Source of the DNA: Lottia gigantea
Lineage: Eukaryota > Mollusca > Gastropoda > Lottiidae
Reading direction: 5' to 3'
Assembly (NCBI RefSeq): GCF_000327385.1
Contig: NW_008707425.1
Coordinates: 802,408 to 866,407, forward strand
DNA: 64,000 nt
The translations under genes and the position numbers were made by a program. The notes under the pieces are model-generated. The model saw only the letters and a program-made list of their open reading frames with translations. It was not told the DNA's origin and made no database searches. Each line of letters opens with the position of its first letter. Position 1 is the stretch's first letter. Below, one piece after another: positions 1-12,800 of the stretch.

Positions 1-268
1 TGTAGTATATCCAAGGAAACATCTGAGACATAAAAAAAAAAAAATTCGTTTTTTGTAACTTTGACGAAATTCGGTGTTCAATCCTTATATCCACGAAAAT
101 AGGTTACACCACTGTATAAACCATGACTTGGTCTGGACACAAACATTAATAATCATGATTTGCCAACAGTGTATGTGACAAGAAAAACTTTCCTTGGGGA
201 ATAGTTTATCTTTGGGGATCTTTTGTTGCAGTTTCTAGCCTAACTAGTGCAGCTTTTCTTCTTTGTAG

Positions 269-1880
269 ACTGCTGGAAGCACTACATTGTTGAAATCAAA
301 GACATACATCTGCCCGTACTGCCAACTAAAGCTTGCTAGTCGTCAGTCATTATTCAAGCACAAGCAACGGAAACATGAAAAAGAGAAGGAATTTGCATCA
401 TCCAAAATTCAGTGTCTTAAATGCAAGGAAAAATGGTAAGTCAACTGATAGACTTCATCACAAATGTCAAGCTATAAAGAATTGTATCTAATACCTTGAT
501 TGCAATAGACACCTTTCTTGAATGACAGTTAGTTATTGCAGCAATTTCATTGGATCGTATGCTAGCAAATACAGCCAATTGTAGTCCTGAATCACATGCA
601 CAATCCAATTGTTCATAGCCTTCCTGTTCAGCGCTCTGATTAACTGTTTTTCACTAATCTACAATCCTATAAATAGTTGCATTTACAACCTTCTATGATA
701 CCTTTTTTTATACGCCCACACATAAGTTTCAGCGTATATTGTATATATAAACAGTCCGCTTTAAAACATCGTAAAATATATATTATAGGAGGTTCAATGT
801 TCCTTTTTTCTGTAGATGAAAATATTTCTGAGTATTCAAATTAATATAAGAGGTTTAAATTTTCAAAGAATAAAAACCACGTTTAGGGGTAAAAATAGTT
901 TTTTGTGTTTTTCTCAAAAAAAATAATTTTGTGTCATATATTGTTTACGAGATTTCAAGCAGTCACCCACGATATATTAATAAACAAAATCATTTTCATA
1001 ACCACAGTTTCGTTTTTTAGTAATAACAACATTATGCACACTTTATTGTAATGCATTTCATTGAATTTCAGCTGTGAATCTTTAAAGGACCTCTTGATGC
1101 ATCAAAATGAAGAGCACCAGGGAACATATGAGATCCATCATGCAGAATTTGACTGTAAAGAAGATTTTATTAGTGGAAAGTAGACACCGAGAACAAGTAC
1201 AGGACGTGGTTCGTTAAAAAAAATGGGGACACTAGATCTCAAGATCACGTTACCTCCCACTTTTATTGTAACAGGTCAGGACAGCACAAAACTAAGGCCA
1301 AAGGAAAGAGGGCCTTGAAATCTCAGGGAAGTTCTAAGATTGGTGGGTATTGTTCTTCCTTCCTGACAAAAACATTTATCAACAGGGAAAATAAATGCAG
1401 AGTATTCATTAGAACATTCTCACAGGACAGATATAGCCCATTTAAAGATATCAGTAGATATAAAGACTCCAAAGCTTTTTATTGAGGAGAATAAATATTA
1501 CTGATATAGCAAATGATGTCAGTGATTCACTTTCTTTTGCGGCTGACAAAAGCACATGTTCACAATCTCCATGTGATACACAGAGTGACCTCACTGAGCT
1601 AAAGAAAGCAGTTATTAGACAAGTTAGCTGAAATTATACAGGATGTGGAGTCTGCCCAGGATGTAAAAACTGTACGAGGCATTGTGATACTTCTAGACTC
1701 TGCTCTTGCTGTGGAAGTGGATTAGAGGCTATTTGTGAAGGACATTTTCTAACTAAATAAAAATTTCACAACATCGAAAAAAACTGAAAAAAAACCTGCT
1801 TGCCTTCAGTTCAAAAGTGATGAGGCAATCTACCAAAGACAATCTCAAGTTACAAAAGAGTATCACTCCATATGTTTGTG
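269..1880 (+). pseudogene. Decayed C2H2 zinc-finger protein gene with a YCNRSG-type domain
   Basis: An exon at 269-435 (acceptor TAG, donor GTAAGT) encodes a C2H2 finger (CPYC, then H and H after SLFK) and the start of a second (CLKC). It joins in phase to an exon at 1072-1183, which completes the second finger (LMHQNEEH) and reaches a TAG stop. The family resemblance then resumes in another frame at about 1177-1480: FVKKNG, FYCNRSG, KGKRALKSQGSSKIGGYC. This FAR1/transposase-like domain follows such fingers in many invertebrate proteins. More decayed stretches follow at about 1624-1725 (LAEIIQDVESAQDVKTVRG, then a stop) and 1770-1880. The intron at 436-1071 shows this is not a processed copy. 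Several frame changes and stops make a pseudogene likelier than a live gene, although the two-finger part alone could still be expressed. The family is recognised from memory of motif order, not from a search. Confidence 0.6.
466..700. repeat. Diverged copy of the CCAATCAGAGCC hairpin MITE
   Basis: This copy lies in the intron of the decayed zinc-finger gene. It shares the AAGCTAT start, a CCTTGATTGCAAT block, CACCTTTCTTG and CAGCCAAT with the copy at 47460-47700. It is old and poorly bounded. A TATACGCCCAC end of another repeat family follows at about 713. Confidence 0.35.
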
Positions 1881-2973
1881 GATTTTTCCTGCAGTGGTGC
1901 GTTGCCATTAGGACAAGTGGAGTATAAACAGAGTGTTTTACTGTTTATTGTGGGTTCAGGATCTCTGAGATCAGAAGTGTTCAACAGATGACAGAAATTC
2001 TAAATCTGTAGTTTATTTCACTGCAACACATACTGTAATGTTACAGATGAAATTTTCAGCTCAGAAGTATTTTGATTAACAATGTATTTAATGATTAAAA
2101 GTAATGGCTTAAGTTTTTTTTTAAGTGGGGGTATTGATGATAAAATTAATTATTAATTTCCAGTCACATGTAATCTAATTACATAACATCAAATCATCAA
2201 TAACCTTTCTCCATCTTTAGGAGCCTAACCCCCAAAACTAACACTGGAATTAATGAAATAGCACTAAAAACCCCCGAACACTTTGGCTGAGCTCTTCAGT
2301 GCAGCACCACCACTGACAACCAAAGTGGTATCGTTTACATTCTGGATTACAATGCGCAGAGACTGGTTGATGGTTTCTCCCTAATAGAAAGTGTTAATAC
2401 AATAATAGTATATGTAAAGGGAAGTGATAAGGTCATGAACAAGAATTTGATAAGGACTAAGACCAGTAATTATTTTGCCATCTGTTTCCATGTTAAATCA
2501 CGAAATTCAACCTTCTATAACTTTTTCCTGAAATCTCGTTTAAAACTTTCCAATATGTCACATGAAAGTCTGGCCAATACTTAGTTTCTGGACAAAAATT
2601 CAATATGATGACCATGAAAATATTGAACTACCAAACTGAAAGTAGACCACTACATTTTATCAACATCCGCTTGACTGTCACTGCATACAAAACAACTTTT
2701 TTTAAAATTATTCTTCCGCATGTAAACTCTCATCATCTCGTAAAATCTGAAAGAAAATGCAATTTCAGATATCAAATTCTAAATCTAAACCAAAAATTAG
2801 TCTGAAATAGGCATGCAAAACCCCAAAAGGGCGGCAGAAGAGGATTTCTAAAAAATAGCACGGACTACATTTGTATACAATCATTTACATAAAAAGTTTT
2901 AGTGGTCTGAGTCAATAATACTCACACAATTAAATGTATGTGTAACTTTGGATGGATACTATTTACTATAGGC
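1881..2973. other. No gene recognised between the zinc-finger remnant and the first SINE
   Basis: About 1.1 kb of AT-rich DNA. Short ORFs here show no codon pattern or motif I recognise. The missing first coding exon of PGK (about 22 codons ending in an Arg codon split before its last base) was sought here and not found. Confidence 0.5.
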
Positions 2974-3369
2974 TTTCTGACCTGATTCTAGGAGCCGCGG
3001 TGGCTCAGTCAGTTAGGCGCTTGCTCGCTAACCTGAAGGTCCAGGGTTCAATCCCGGCATAGGTCGAGATAATACCTTCGGATTTTTCAGCCTGGTTTCC
3101 CCCTGTCAGTGATGCAGGTAAAAGGGGCTGACATGGAAAAAGCGTCTAGTCGTTCGGATGGGACAATAAACCGAGGCCCCGTATGCTATAGGCTGTTCAC
3201 GTTAAAGATCCCTCGACAGTTGGAAATTGAAAAAGAGCAGGCTAATGCCGCTGTCCTGGCAAAATTTCCCTCATGGCACCCTGCATGGCGTTGCCCGTCT
3301 TCATTAGCCCACAAGGTGCAGAAGAGTAGGACCTAAAACTCCATTCATTTCATTTCTGACCTGATTCTA
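2974..3369 (+). mobile_element. tRNA-derived SINE, full length, with 17-bp target-site duplication
   Basis: The element body is 2991-3352. Its head carries tRNA-like Pol III promoter boxes: an A box in TGGCTCAGTCAGTTAGG and a B box in GGTTCAATCCC. The body then runs to a TTCATTTCATTTC tail. The direct repeat TTTCTGACCTGATTCTA lies exactly at both ends (2974-2990 and 3353-3369). This is the mark of LINE-machinery insertion, and its perfect match suggests a recent event. Other copies of the family lie at 12737-12928, 41770-42110 (minus), 52398-52582, 53215-53525 and, much older, 48945-49260 (minus). Confidence 0.85.
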
Positions 3370-3479
3370 TTTAAAGTTACTTTCATGACAGACAGAAATA
3401 CCCGTAGCCCAGATTAATTTATTTCTCTGGAATATTTAGCCAAATGTGTTGTATAGAAATAACACGGCCATATAATATA

Positions 3480-3670
3480 CATCTTCACGATATCAAGCTA
3501 TTACGCACTTCATATTGGATTGAAGACTGGCTAAAACAGCCAATCAGAGCCCTTGATAGAAAAAATAGAAGCATTATGGCTTTGTGTTCAGACTCTCTGT
3601 CGAGGACTCTGATTGGCTGTATCCAATGCAATCACATTTCTTCATTTTCCAGCTTCTATGATTAGAGCAG
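3480..3670. repeat. Hairpin MITE with CCAATCAGAGCC arms
   Basis: The left arm (around CAGCCAATCAGAGCC) and the right arm (ACTCTGATTGGCTGTATCC) are inverted copies over about 50 bases, so the element folds into a long hairpin. Related copies are at 466-700 and 47460-47700. No coding capacity; probably a non-autonomous DNA transposon of unknown superfamily. Confidence 0.55.
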
Positions 3671-3852
3671 TAGCAATGATTCTTGATTTTGTGATTCAAA
3701 TTAGTGCTATAATAATCACAATTAATTTCTTAGGAACAAAAAAATAAAGTTTTTAACATAACAATCATTGAACCATTGCAGTCCTAATCATTATTGCCAA
3801 AAAATATCTATAGAAGTCTTTTTTTATATATTTTGTGTTTTGTTTATTATAG

Positions 3853-6800
3853 GGTAGATTTTAATGTTCCATTAAAAGATGGCAATATTACCAATAATCA
3901 GAGGTGAGATTGTTTCTTTTATTTCATAATAAAACCTGATTCCATCCTGTCTTTTTTATAAAACATTTTCATTATCAAAAACGTCGTAACTTATACCTGA
4001 AAAAATTTCTAAAGTATGCCATTTATATCTATGTATCTACTTACTCAAACTGAATTTGATTTAAAATAAATAAAGCCTTGATAATGGCTTGATATTATCA
4101 GTTGAAACCTTTAGAATACGTAGGAGATATATTTCTCTACAATTAGGCGTTTATTTTACTTAAATCCATACAGTAGTTGTTTAAACAGCTTCCAAAAAGA
4201 AAGCAAACTTTAAAAGGTTACGTAAACTTTAAAATAGTTTTAAGAAATTAATGGCTGGATTTTTTAAGTTGAGAGACATATTTTCCTTGATTTTGAGAAA
4301 AAAGCTGAATGTCCCTTTGATATTGATAGTTTATTTACTGTTCATACTATAGATGGAAAGTAGAATTTTTTTTGTACAAGTTTTTAAAAAGTTATAGTTG
4401 TGTAGGTCTAAATATTTACTCCCAAAGATGAGGAAGAAGATTTTAGATTTCGGAGAAGGGAGGGTTTGATTCTCCCAAATGTACAGGCCTAGGGTGGAGC
4501 AAACACTCTATTTAGAAATTAGGATTAAGAGTCTTGATATTGGGTTTTCTTCTGATTGACATTCTTTTTGTTGAATTGTTGTGAAACAGAACACCAGATT
4601 TTAATAATTCTCTAGATTAGCATAATGTCAACTGACAATAAAGCTCTATCAATGACGACATCATTTGCTATAATTGAGCTCTTTATTTAGACATCTGCAT
4701 CACTTTAATAGTAATCTTTTGTAGATTTTGATAAGGGAGGGTTTGATTCTCTCAAATGTACAGGCCTAGGGTAGAACAGATTCTTTATTTAGAAATTGGG
4801 ATTAAAGCTGCTGATTCTGGGTTTTCTTCTGTTCTGATCTGAAATTAGAAAAAATAAAAATTCGCCTAAAGGGCGAGAAGTATAGTACCTGTTATGTACT
4901 GAAAGATGTACAGATGATCAAAATATTTTGAGTTTTTTTTTCATATTGTAGAATTGAAGCAGCTATACCAACAATTAAATATGCTTTAGACAATGGTGCT
5001 AAGTCTGTAGTATTAATGAGCCATCTTGGACGTCCTGATGGTCGTCCTAATGCTAAATTCACATTAAAACCAGTATCTGTTGTACTTGAGAAACTTCTAA
5101 AAAGGTAAAACTGTTCTCATGAGCCTTAGATAGATATTTTTGATGTATCACTTCTAAATTCATTGGAAGACCGTGGGGAGGAATTATTGCCAAGAGGGGA
5201 AATGGGGAAGAATCGTCAAACTGGGAAGGAAATGGAAGGCAATGTGATCTTGAAATCTTTACTGAAATTGACCCCAGTCATTCACCCCATTCTTTCACCC
5301 CAGTCATTCATCCCATTCTTTCACCCCAGTCTTTCACTCCAGTTATTCACCCGTCATTCACCCCAGTCATTCACTCCAGTCATGCACCCCAGTCTTTCAC
5401 CCCAGTCATTCACCCCTGTCATTCATCACAGTCTTCACCCCAGTCATTCACCCCAATCATTCACCCCAGTCTTTCACTCCAGTAATTCACCCCAGTCATT
5501 CACTCCAGTCATGCACCCCAGTCTTTCACCCCAGTCATTCACCCCTGTCATTCACCCCATTCTTTCACCCCATTCTTTCACCCCAGTCATGGACCCCAGT
5601 CATTCATCCCAGTCTTTCACCCCAGTCTTTCACCCCTGTCTATCACTCCAGTCATTCACCCCAGTCATTCAATCCAGTCATGCACCCCAGTCTTTCACCC
5701 CAGCCATTCACCCCAGTCATTCATCACAGTCTTTCACCCCAGTCTTTCACTCCAGTCATTCACCCCAGTCATTCACTCCAGTCATGCACCCCAGTCATTC
5801 ACCCCAGTCATTCACTCCAGTCATTCACCCCAGTCATGCACCCCAGTCTTTCACCCCAGTCATGCACCCAGTCTTTCACCCCAGTCATGCACCCCAGTTT
5901 TTCACCCCAGTCATGCACCCCAGACTTTCACCCCAGTCAATCACTCCAGTCATTCACTCCAGTCATTCACCCCAGTCATTCACTCCAGTTATTCACATCG
6001 CTCAATCACTCCAGTCATTCACCCCAGTCTTTCACCCCAGTCATTCACCCCAGTCATTCACTCAGTCTTTCACCCCATTCTTTCACCCCAGCCATTCACT
6101 CCAGTCATTCACTCCAGTCATTCACCCCAGTCTTTCACCCTCTCATGCACCCCAGTCATTCACTCCAGTTATTCACCCCAGTCATTCACCCCTGTCATTC
6201 ATCCCAGTCATTCACTCCAGTCATTCACCCCAGTCTTTCTAACAAGTCTTTCACCCAAGTCTTTCACCCAAGTCTTTCACCCAAGTCTTTCACCCCAGTC
6301 TTTCACCCCAGTCTTTCACCCTAGTCTTTCACCCTAGTCTTTCACCCCAGTCAATCTCCGCAGTCATTCACCCCAGTCATTCACTCCAGTCATACAGAAA
6401 ATTGTGAACGAAAATTTGGCTTGATAAAATTGAACTATCTCGATATATGGAGTATGATTTTATATCCGTTCATGGTTAATTTTTTTAATACATTTTCGAA
6501 TGAAATATGTTTAAAAAATGACTGATTTATTTTGGGGAGGAATAAATTTGGAAGAACTTATTCAATGATCTCACTGAGGTTGAGAAGCACTGGGCTAATA
6601 GATAGAGGTATTCAAAGTAAGATTAAGATCTGACATTCCTTTGAAGTGCCTGGACCACCCAAACTAACAGGCTTAATTGAGATTATTGTGAATCCAAGAA
6701 TTTTGTTATTGCTTTGACAACAATCGTTGAAATTATTCAAGAAGGCGTTATATTCAATCCTTTTTATACGCCCACTTCTCTCTATGTGGACGTATATTGT

Positions 6801-9800
6801 CGGGACCCTGTCTGTCCCACCGGCCTTCCATCCGTCCATAAACATTTGCTTGTAAACGCTCTAAAAACTAGATTTTTTTATGGAATTAAATGAAATTCGG
6901 TATGAGTATACATATTCATAAAACGAAGATCAAGTTCAAATTTGAGCTATTTTCGACCATTAGAAGCAGAGTTATATCTTGAATATGCTATTACTCTCTT
7001 AGTTTTCAACTGATTTTGATGAAACTTAAAATGGATGTTATTGGACATAGAATGCAAATCGAAAGCTTTGAGAAAGTTTAGTTTACTTCTGATTTAATTT
7101 AAGGCTTTTTCAAGATTTAGGCCTCTTACGTCAGTTTTGAGGAGTTATCGCCCTTCAACCTCTATACAGTAAGTGCTTCTATCAACATCAATTGCTCGTA
7201 CACACTCTAAAAACTAGAGTGTTTGAAGGAATTAAATGAAATTCGGTATGTGCATACATATTCATGAAACGAAGGTCCGTCTGCCCGCCCATCCGTCCGT
7301 CAACATTTGCTTGTAAACGCTCTAAAAACTAGATTTATTGATGGAATCAAATGAAATTCGGTATGTGTATATAGAAACGAAGATCCAGTTCGAATTTGAG
7401 CTATTTTCGACCGTTAGAAGCAGAGTTATTGCCGTTGCCCCAAAATCTTGCATATTTACCATTTGCATGCTGTGGTGGGCGTATATGGCTGTGGTCCACT
7501 ATCTTTTCATTACAAATTCTTACTTTTTCATTTCATTTTACAACATGTTATGATGAAGTTCTATTTGAAAGAGCTGATCCATTTAATTTATTTTAGGCCA
7601 GTTATGTTCTTAAAAGATTGTGTTGGAGCTGAAGTTGAAGGAGCATGTGCTAACCCAGAACCAGGAACTGTTATTTTACTGGAAAATCTACGTTTTCATC
7701 TTGAAGAGGAAGGAAAAGGCCTTGATATGCAGGGAAAAAAGGTTTGAAATATTTCAACAGTGATTTACTTCATAACCTGCTTGAAGATTCAGGTTTACAA
7801 TTCCTTTGACCAATCGTACCTTAGTTTCAGAAACAGAATATTTCAGCTAATCAGTCTAAGTGTTCACAGCTCACTGTCAAAATTTGAGCTTTCAACTCAT
7901 AGAAAATACATTATATGTATGTTTTTATATGTTTTGAAGATATGCTTTCTAAGAGAAAGGGAAATTTCTAGTTTAGGATAAGCTGATATATTCGTGTAGT
8001 TCTAGTACTTCTGAAGAATATATACATATATTCAAGACTCAAATCATCCCTTGGTTATGACAAACCATTGCCTTTTAGAGACTGTTTGCTAGTGTGGTAT
8101 AGAAATGATTACATGATGCAAACCTAGCCAAAGAACCAGCTGGTAGAAAGGATCCTTAACTGTGAACGTTTAGTTGTTATCTTTGTAAAATATAGTTGTT
8201 CCTTTTCTTTAGGACTTAAGTTCTCTTGTATATAATACAACATAGGTAGAATCATTCTTTATCAGGTACTTTCTAACTATACATTGTATTTTTTTAGGAC
8301 ACATTCTAATGGAACAATACTCCACACCCTTGACTATATTATAACCTTTGTGTTGATTTGATTTGTATTCTTTTTTTAAGGCGAAAGCATCACTAGAAAA
8401 TGTTACCAAATTCAGAAACTCTCTATCGAAGTTAGGTGATGTTTATGTTAATGATGCTTTTGGTACAGCACACAGAGCACATAGGTATTTGTTTCTATTT
8501 GTGTCTTATATAAATCTCAAAGAATTTTTATCAAGATCTTGATTTGGTCTTTCATATTTTCAAGGCTACACAAGGAACAATTTTTAACAGAAGAATGACT
8601 TTGAAAAAAGTGAAAATATTCGGTTAACTTCTCTAAGTACCATGTAATCTATAAAGCCCAATTATTATATATTATATATATAGTGTATGTGCCCCTGACT
8701 GTTGATGACATTGTCACCCTAGTAAATATAATTAAAGAGATTGTAAAGAGGTTTTCTAAAAAAAAAAAACAATTATTTAAGGCCAGACCTATTTATTTTC
8801 TTGTTTTATGGATTTTCTCTGGTAAAATCTGTAAAGGCAAGAGATGAAAAAAAAATAATTTGTGTAAAATAACTTTACTTAAGCCAGAATTACCTTGGAT
8901 TTTACGATTTACTCAGTGTTGATTTGACCCAAAATAATATATTAATAATGGAAGTATCTGATGAAAAATAAAAATTCATCATCATTTTTGTTTTCCAGCA
9001 GAGCTTTTTTTTTCTGATTTCTAGAAATATCAAGTGTGAGGATCCGTAAAACAAGAAAAAAAATTGATCTGGCCTTAGGGACACTAATAGCATCTATTTG
9101 CACTATTCCAATTTTCAATCAGACGTCTGAGGTCCCTGCAATTCCACTAAAATTTTGCATTTTATGACGTCACTTATCAGAGATTTTACATGATAACGCA
9201 TATATTTTGCAATTAGTGACGTCTTTAAATGATTGAAAATTGGAATGGTGCAAATTACTGCTATTAATGTTCAAGATACACATACAAATATAGAAAATAT
9301 ATCTTTATTTTTCACAGTTCAATGGTTGGTTGTGAACTAGAACAAAGGGCTTCAGGATTTTTACTCAAGAAAGAACTGGAATATTTTGCCAAGGCTTTAG
9401 ATAATCCAAACAGACCTTTCTTGGCTATTTTAGGAGGGTAAGAATATTTATAGTATATTAGCTGGATTAATTTTAATTTATATATGTAAATAGTCTTCTG
9501 AAGTACTAGAAATGTACAAAAATCGCATAAGTCCTTTAAAACTACTTCAAACTAGGAATTTTACTCACTATTTCTACAGATGTCTTTTCTATATATGGAA
9601 GTGTCTCAAGACAAGACAACATTTTAACTTTCAATCACAGATAATTCTGGACACACATGGATTTGAAAATTTCAACATTGAGCTGTAAACACTATTACTG
9701 ATTAACTCAGCTTAAAAATTCCAGTTTTTGGGACTAAGGCACGTTTGGTAAAAAATAGTGTTTGGTAAAAAATAATGACCCCCCAATTGTTGATGTTTGT

Positions 9801-12800
9801 AGAGCTAAAGTGGCTGATAAAATACAGTTAATAGAGAATTTATTAGATAAGGTCAATGAAATGATTATTGCTGGTGGAATGGCTTTTACTTTCTTGAAAG
9901 TTCTGGAGGATATGGAAGTAAGTATACAATTAAATGATATCTATCAGTTTTTGATGCATGAAATAATTGTACCTTTGTTAAGTATACTCCAATAATCATA
10001 ACAAAAAATAAACTTTAAGAAAACAAGTTATATGGATATTCTTCTTCTAGTTTTATTACATCAAGTAAAAATTTTACTTCCTGCTTCTATATGTCTTACA
10101 AAGATTTTATTAAACTTTGTCTATGAAGTTTCCTTTTTGATATGTCACTAAGTTGAGAATGTCAACATTTCACCTTGTTGATTGGGAAGATGAAGATCAA
10201 AAAATATAGATAAAAAAAAAATATCACCCCTTTCTTCAATCTTCATTAGATTTAACCATAAGGGCCTTAAAGTAAAACTTAAAAAAGTAGCATTTGTCAA
10301 CCTTCCATAGAATTAAAAAAAATTGTTAAGATTCATACATCAGCTTGTAGCTTTTCAAAGCTTCCTGAAACAATAGTGATTACCAGTTGCAATAAGAATA
10401 ATGTTCATAACACAACTTGTGCAACTGAGTTTTGAGTTGCCTTTGATACTCAGAAACTCTTTCATTATTCACAACTGATAATGGTTTAGTTATGGTGTGA
10501 GAGCTTCTTAAAGTGATTGTAAAGAGGTTTTCTAAATTTTGTATGTGTTTCAGGGACACTGATACCATCAATTTGCACCAAGTCTGTGTTTTATCAAATC
10601 CACTAAAACTAAGTGTTTCATCTCATCACTAATTGCAAGGGGCCTTATGTTATAAATATATATATATATTTTGCGATAAGTGACCTCATATAAAACTTCT
10701 TATTGAGTGGAATTGCAGGAACCACAGATGTCTGATTTGAAAGTGGAATGGAGCAAATTGATGCTATAAGTGTTCCTGATACACATAAAGAATTCAGAAA
10801 ACCTTGTTACAATCCCTTTAAAAATGAGTTTTAATGAGTATAAATTGTTATCTCCCTTCATTCATCATTGTGACTGTTTTGTTTAATTTCAGATTGGTAC
10901 ATCACTGTTTGATTCTGATGGAGCTAAGATAGTCAAAAAGTTGATGGAAATAGCTGAAAAGAACAAAGTAACAATTCATCTACCTGTAGATTTTATAACA
11001 GGAGATAAGTTTAGTGAAGATGCTACAGTTGATACTGCTACACTTATCTCTGGTATTTCAGCTGGTGAAATGGTAACAAATATTTATGATTTTATTACAA
11101 ATAGAGATAAAATATAGATTTAAAGGATTGAATAAGATGTTATAAATTTTTAAATGTGTATAGTGAACAGTGATAGCATAAATTTGCATCATTTAATTTT
11201 CATTCAGATGTCTGTGGTTCCTGCTTTTAATGATGTCACTAATCGGTAGGGGCCTGAACTAGTGTTGAAGTCTATTTCGCGATTCGTGACATCATCAAAC
11301 ACTTAGTATTAGTGCAATTGCAGAAAGCACTAAGGAACTGATTAAAAATTGGAATGGTGTTAATCACTGCTATCAGTGTCCCTGATTCACATATGTAAAA
11401 TTTAAAAAAATCTCTTAACAATCCCTTTAAAATATGATTTCAACAGTTTTTTTATGGTTCTTTCTTGAACAGATATCACATCAACTTCATTATCGCATGC
11501 ATGAATGTTTTTGAAATTTTGAAATATGAAATATAGAACTGATTTCTGTATATCAATTCTAAATATTCCATTTGATGAAACAAAGGCTTTTTTTCAAGGT
11601 TTATAATAGAATACAAATTACTACTAATAATTACAGTGGAACCTAAACAGTCAGGCCATTGGACCACTGTAAAATGACGGTTTGGAGGGCTTGCCAGTTA
11701 ACCTGTAGGAGTGGCAATATAACAGAGTTACATCCCTTTATAACTTAATCCATTATCTGTAGTTGTCGATCTGTATAATGTTAACTGGACACCGTGTGAT
11801 GTTTAATTAATTATTTTATTATAATTAACAATTAATTCCCTTTGCATGACACGTTGAAGTTTGCTAGGGCATTCCAAGATTTTGATTTAAACTTTATAGA
11901 AAATTTGAGATTAGGATATGACTGAATGTTCAAATGCCAGTTAGGGATTAATCGTTTCATTTGTTACTTTGGTCACGGCACATGTGATATTTATGTTTAA
12001 TGTCGTCAACGGATTAACGTCAATTAATACATGAACTAATTAAGATGCCAGTTTAGAGAGACTAATTAACTATAGATTAACTACTTTAGGACTTGATGCC
12101 AGATTGCGTTAAAGAGGGGTGCCGGTTTACCAGGGTTTATCTCCTCTATATTATATAGTGATTCGGCCAGGATTTTTCAAATGTACCGGTTTACAGTGAA
12201 AACCAGTTTACAGAGGAAACCGGTTTAAAGAGGATGCGGTTTATAGAGGATGTGATTTATAGAGGATGCAGTTTAGAGGGGTTTCACTGTATTACTAATT
12301 TTATTCAGCAAAGCTAGCTAACTCGTTGACTTTAACAAATATAGTACTATTTAATTTAAGGGTCTTGATATTGGCCTAAAGACAAGAGCTCAGTTTAGTG
12401 AAGTTATAGGTAGAGCTAAAACTATCGTATGGAATGGGTAAGATTTAAAATGATCATTATATCCAATTAGTCCTTTCATCAGCTGGTAAAACTTCAGTTG
12501 AGCTACTTTTCAGATGAAAACATTCTCTAAAAGTAAAGATCATTTGATTTAACTTAGATTGCCCTTTCCCAGCTGTTCCTCATGCCTGAATGAGTCTTAG
12601 TTAGTACAGCTACTGTTGAGGTCCAAAATAGTTGAAATTTTCCAACTTCATTTTTTGTACATATATTTTTTCTCTGAAGTAGTGAATTCTGTGTAATTAT
12701 GGTAGATTTCCTAATTAGGTGTTGACTCTAAATCAATGTTACCAAGGCCTTGTGTGCTACAGACTGTGCACGTTACAGACACCTCGACAGTTGGAAATCG

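Noticed and set aside
2991-3065. tRNA gene candidate (A and B boxes)
   Set aside because: The tRNA-like head is fused to a SINE body with tail and target duplication, and it recurs as a dispersed repeat.
3109-3336. 75-codon ORF, also seen at 12719-12907 and 41774-41956
   Set aside because: It is the SINE body read as protein; the same peptide appears wherever the SINE does.
5163-6242. 359-codon proline/serine-rich ORF and overlapping 214-codon ORF
   Set aside because: Both are the 13-bp minisatellite read in different frames; it lies inside a PGK intron.
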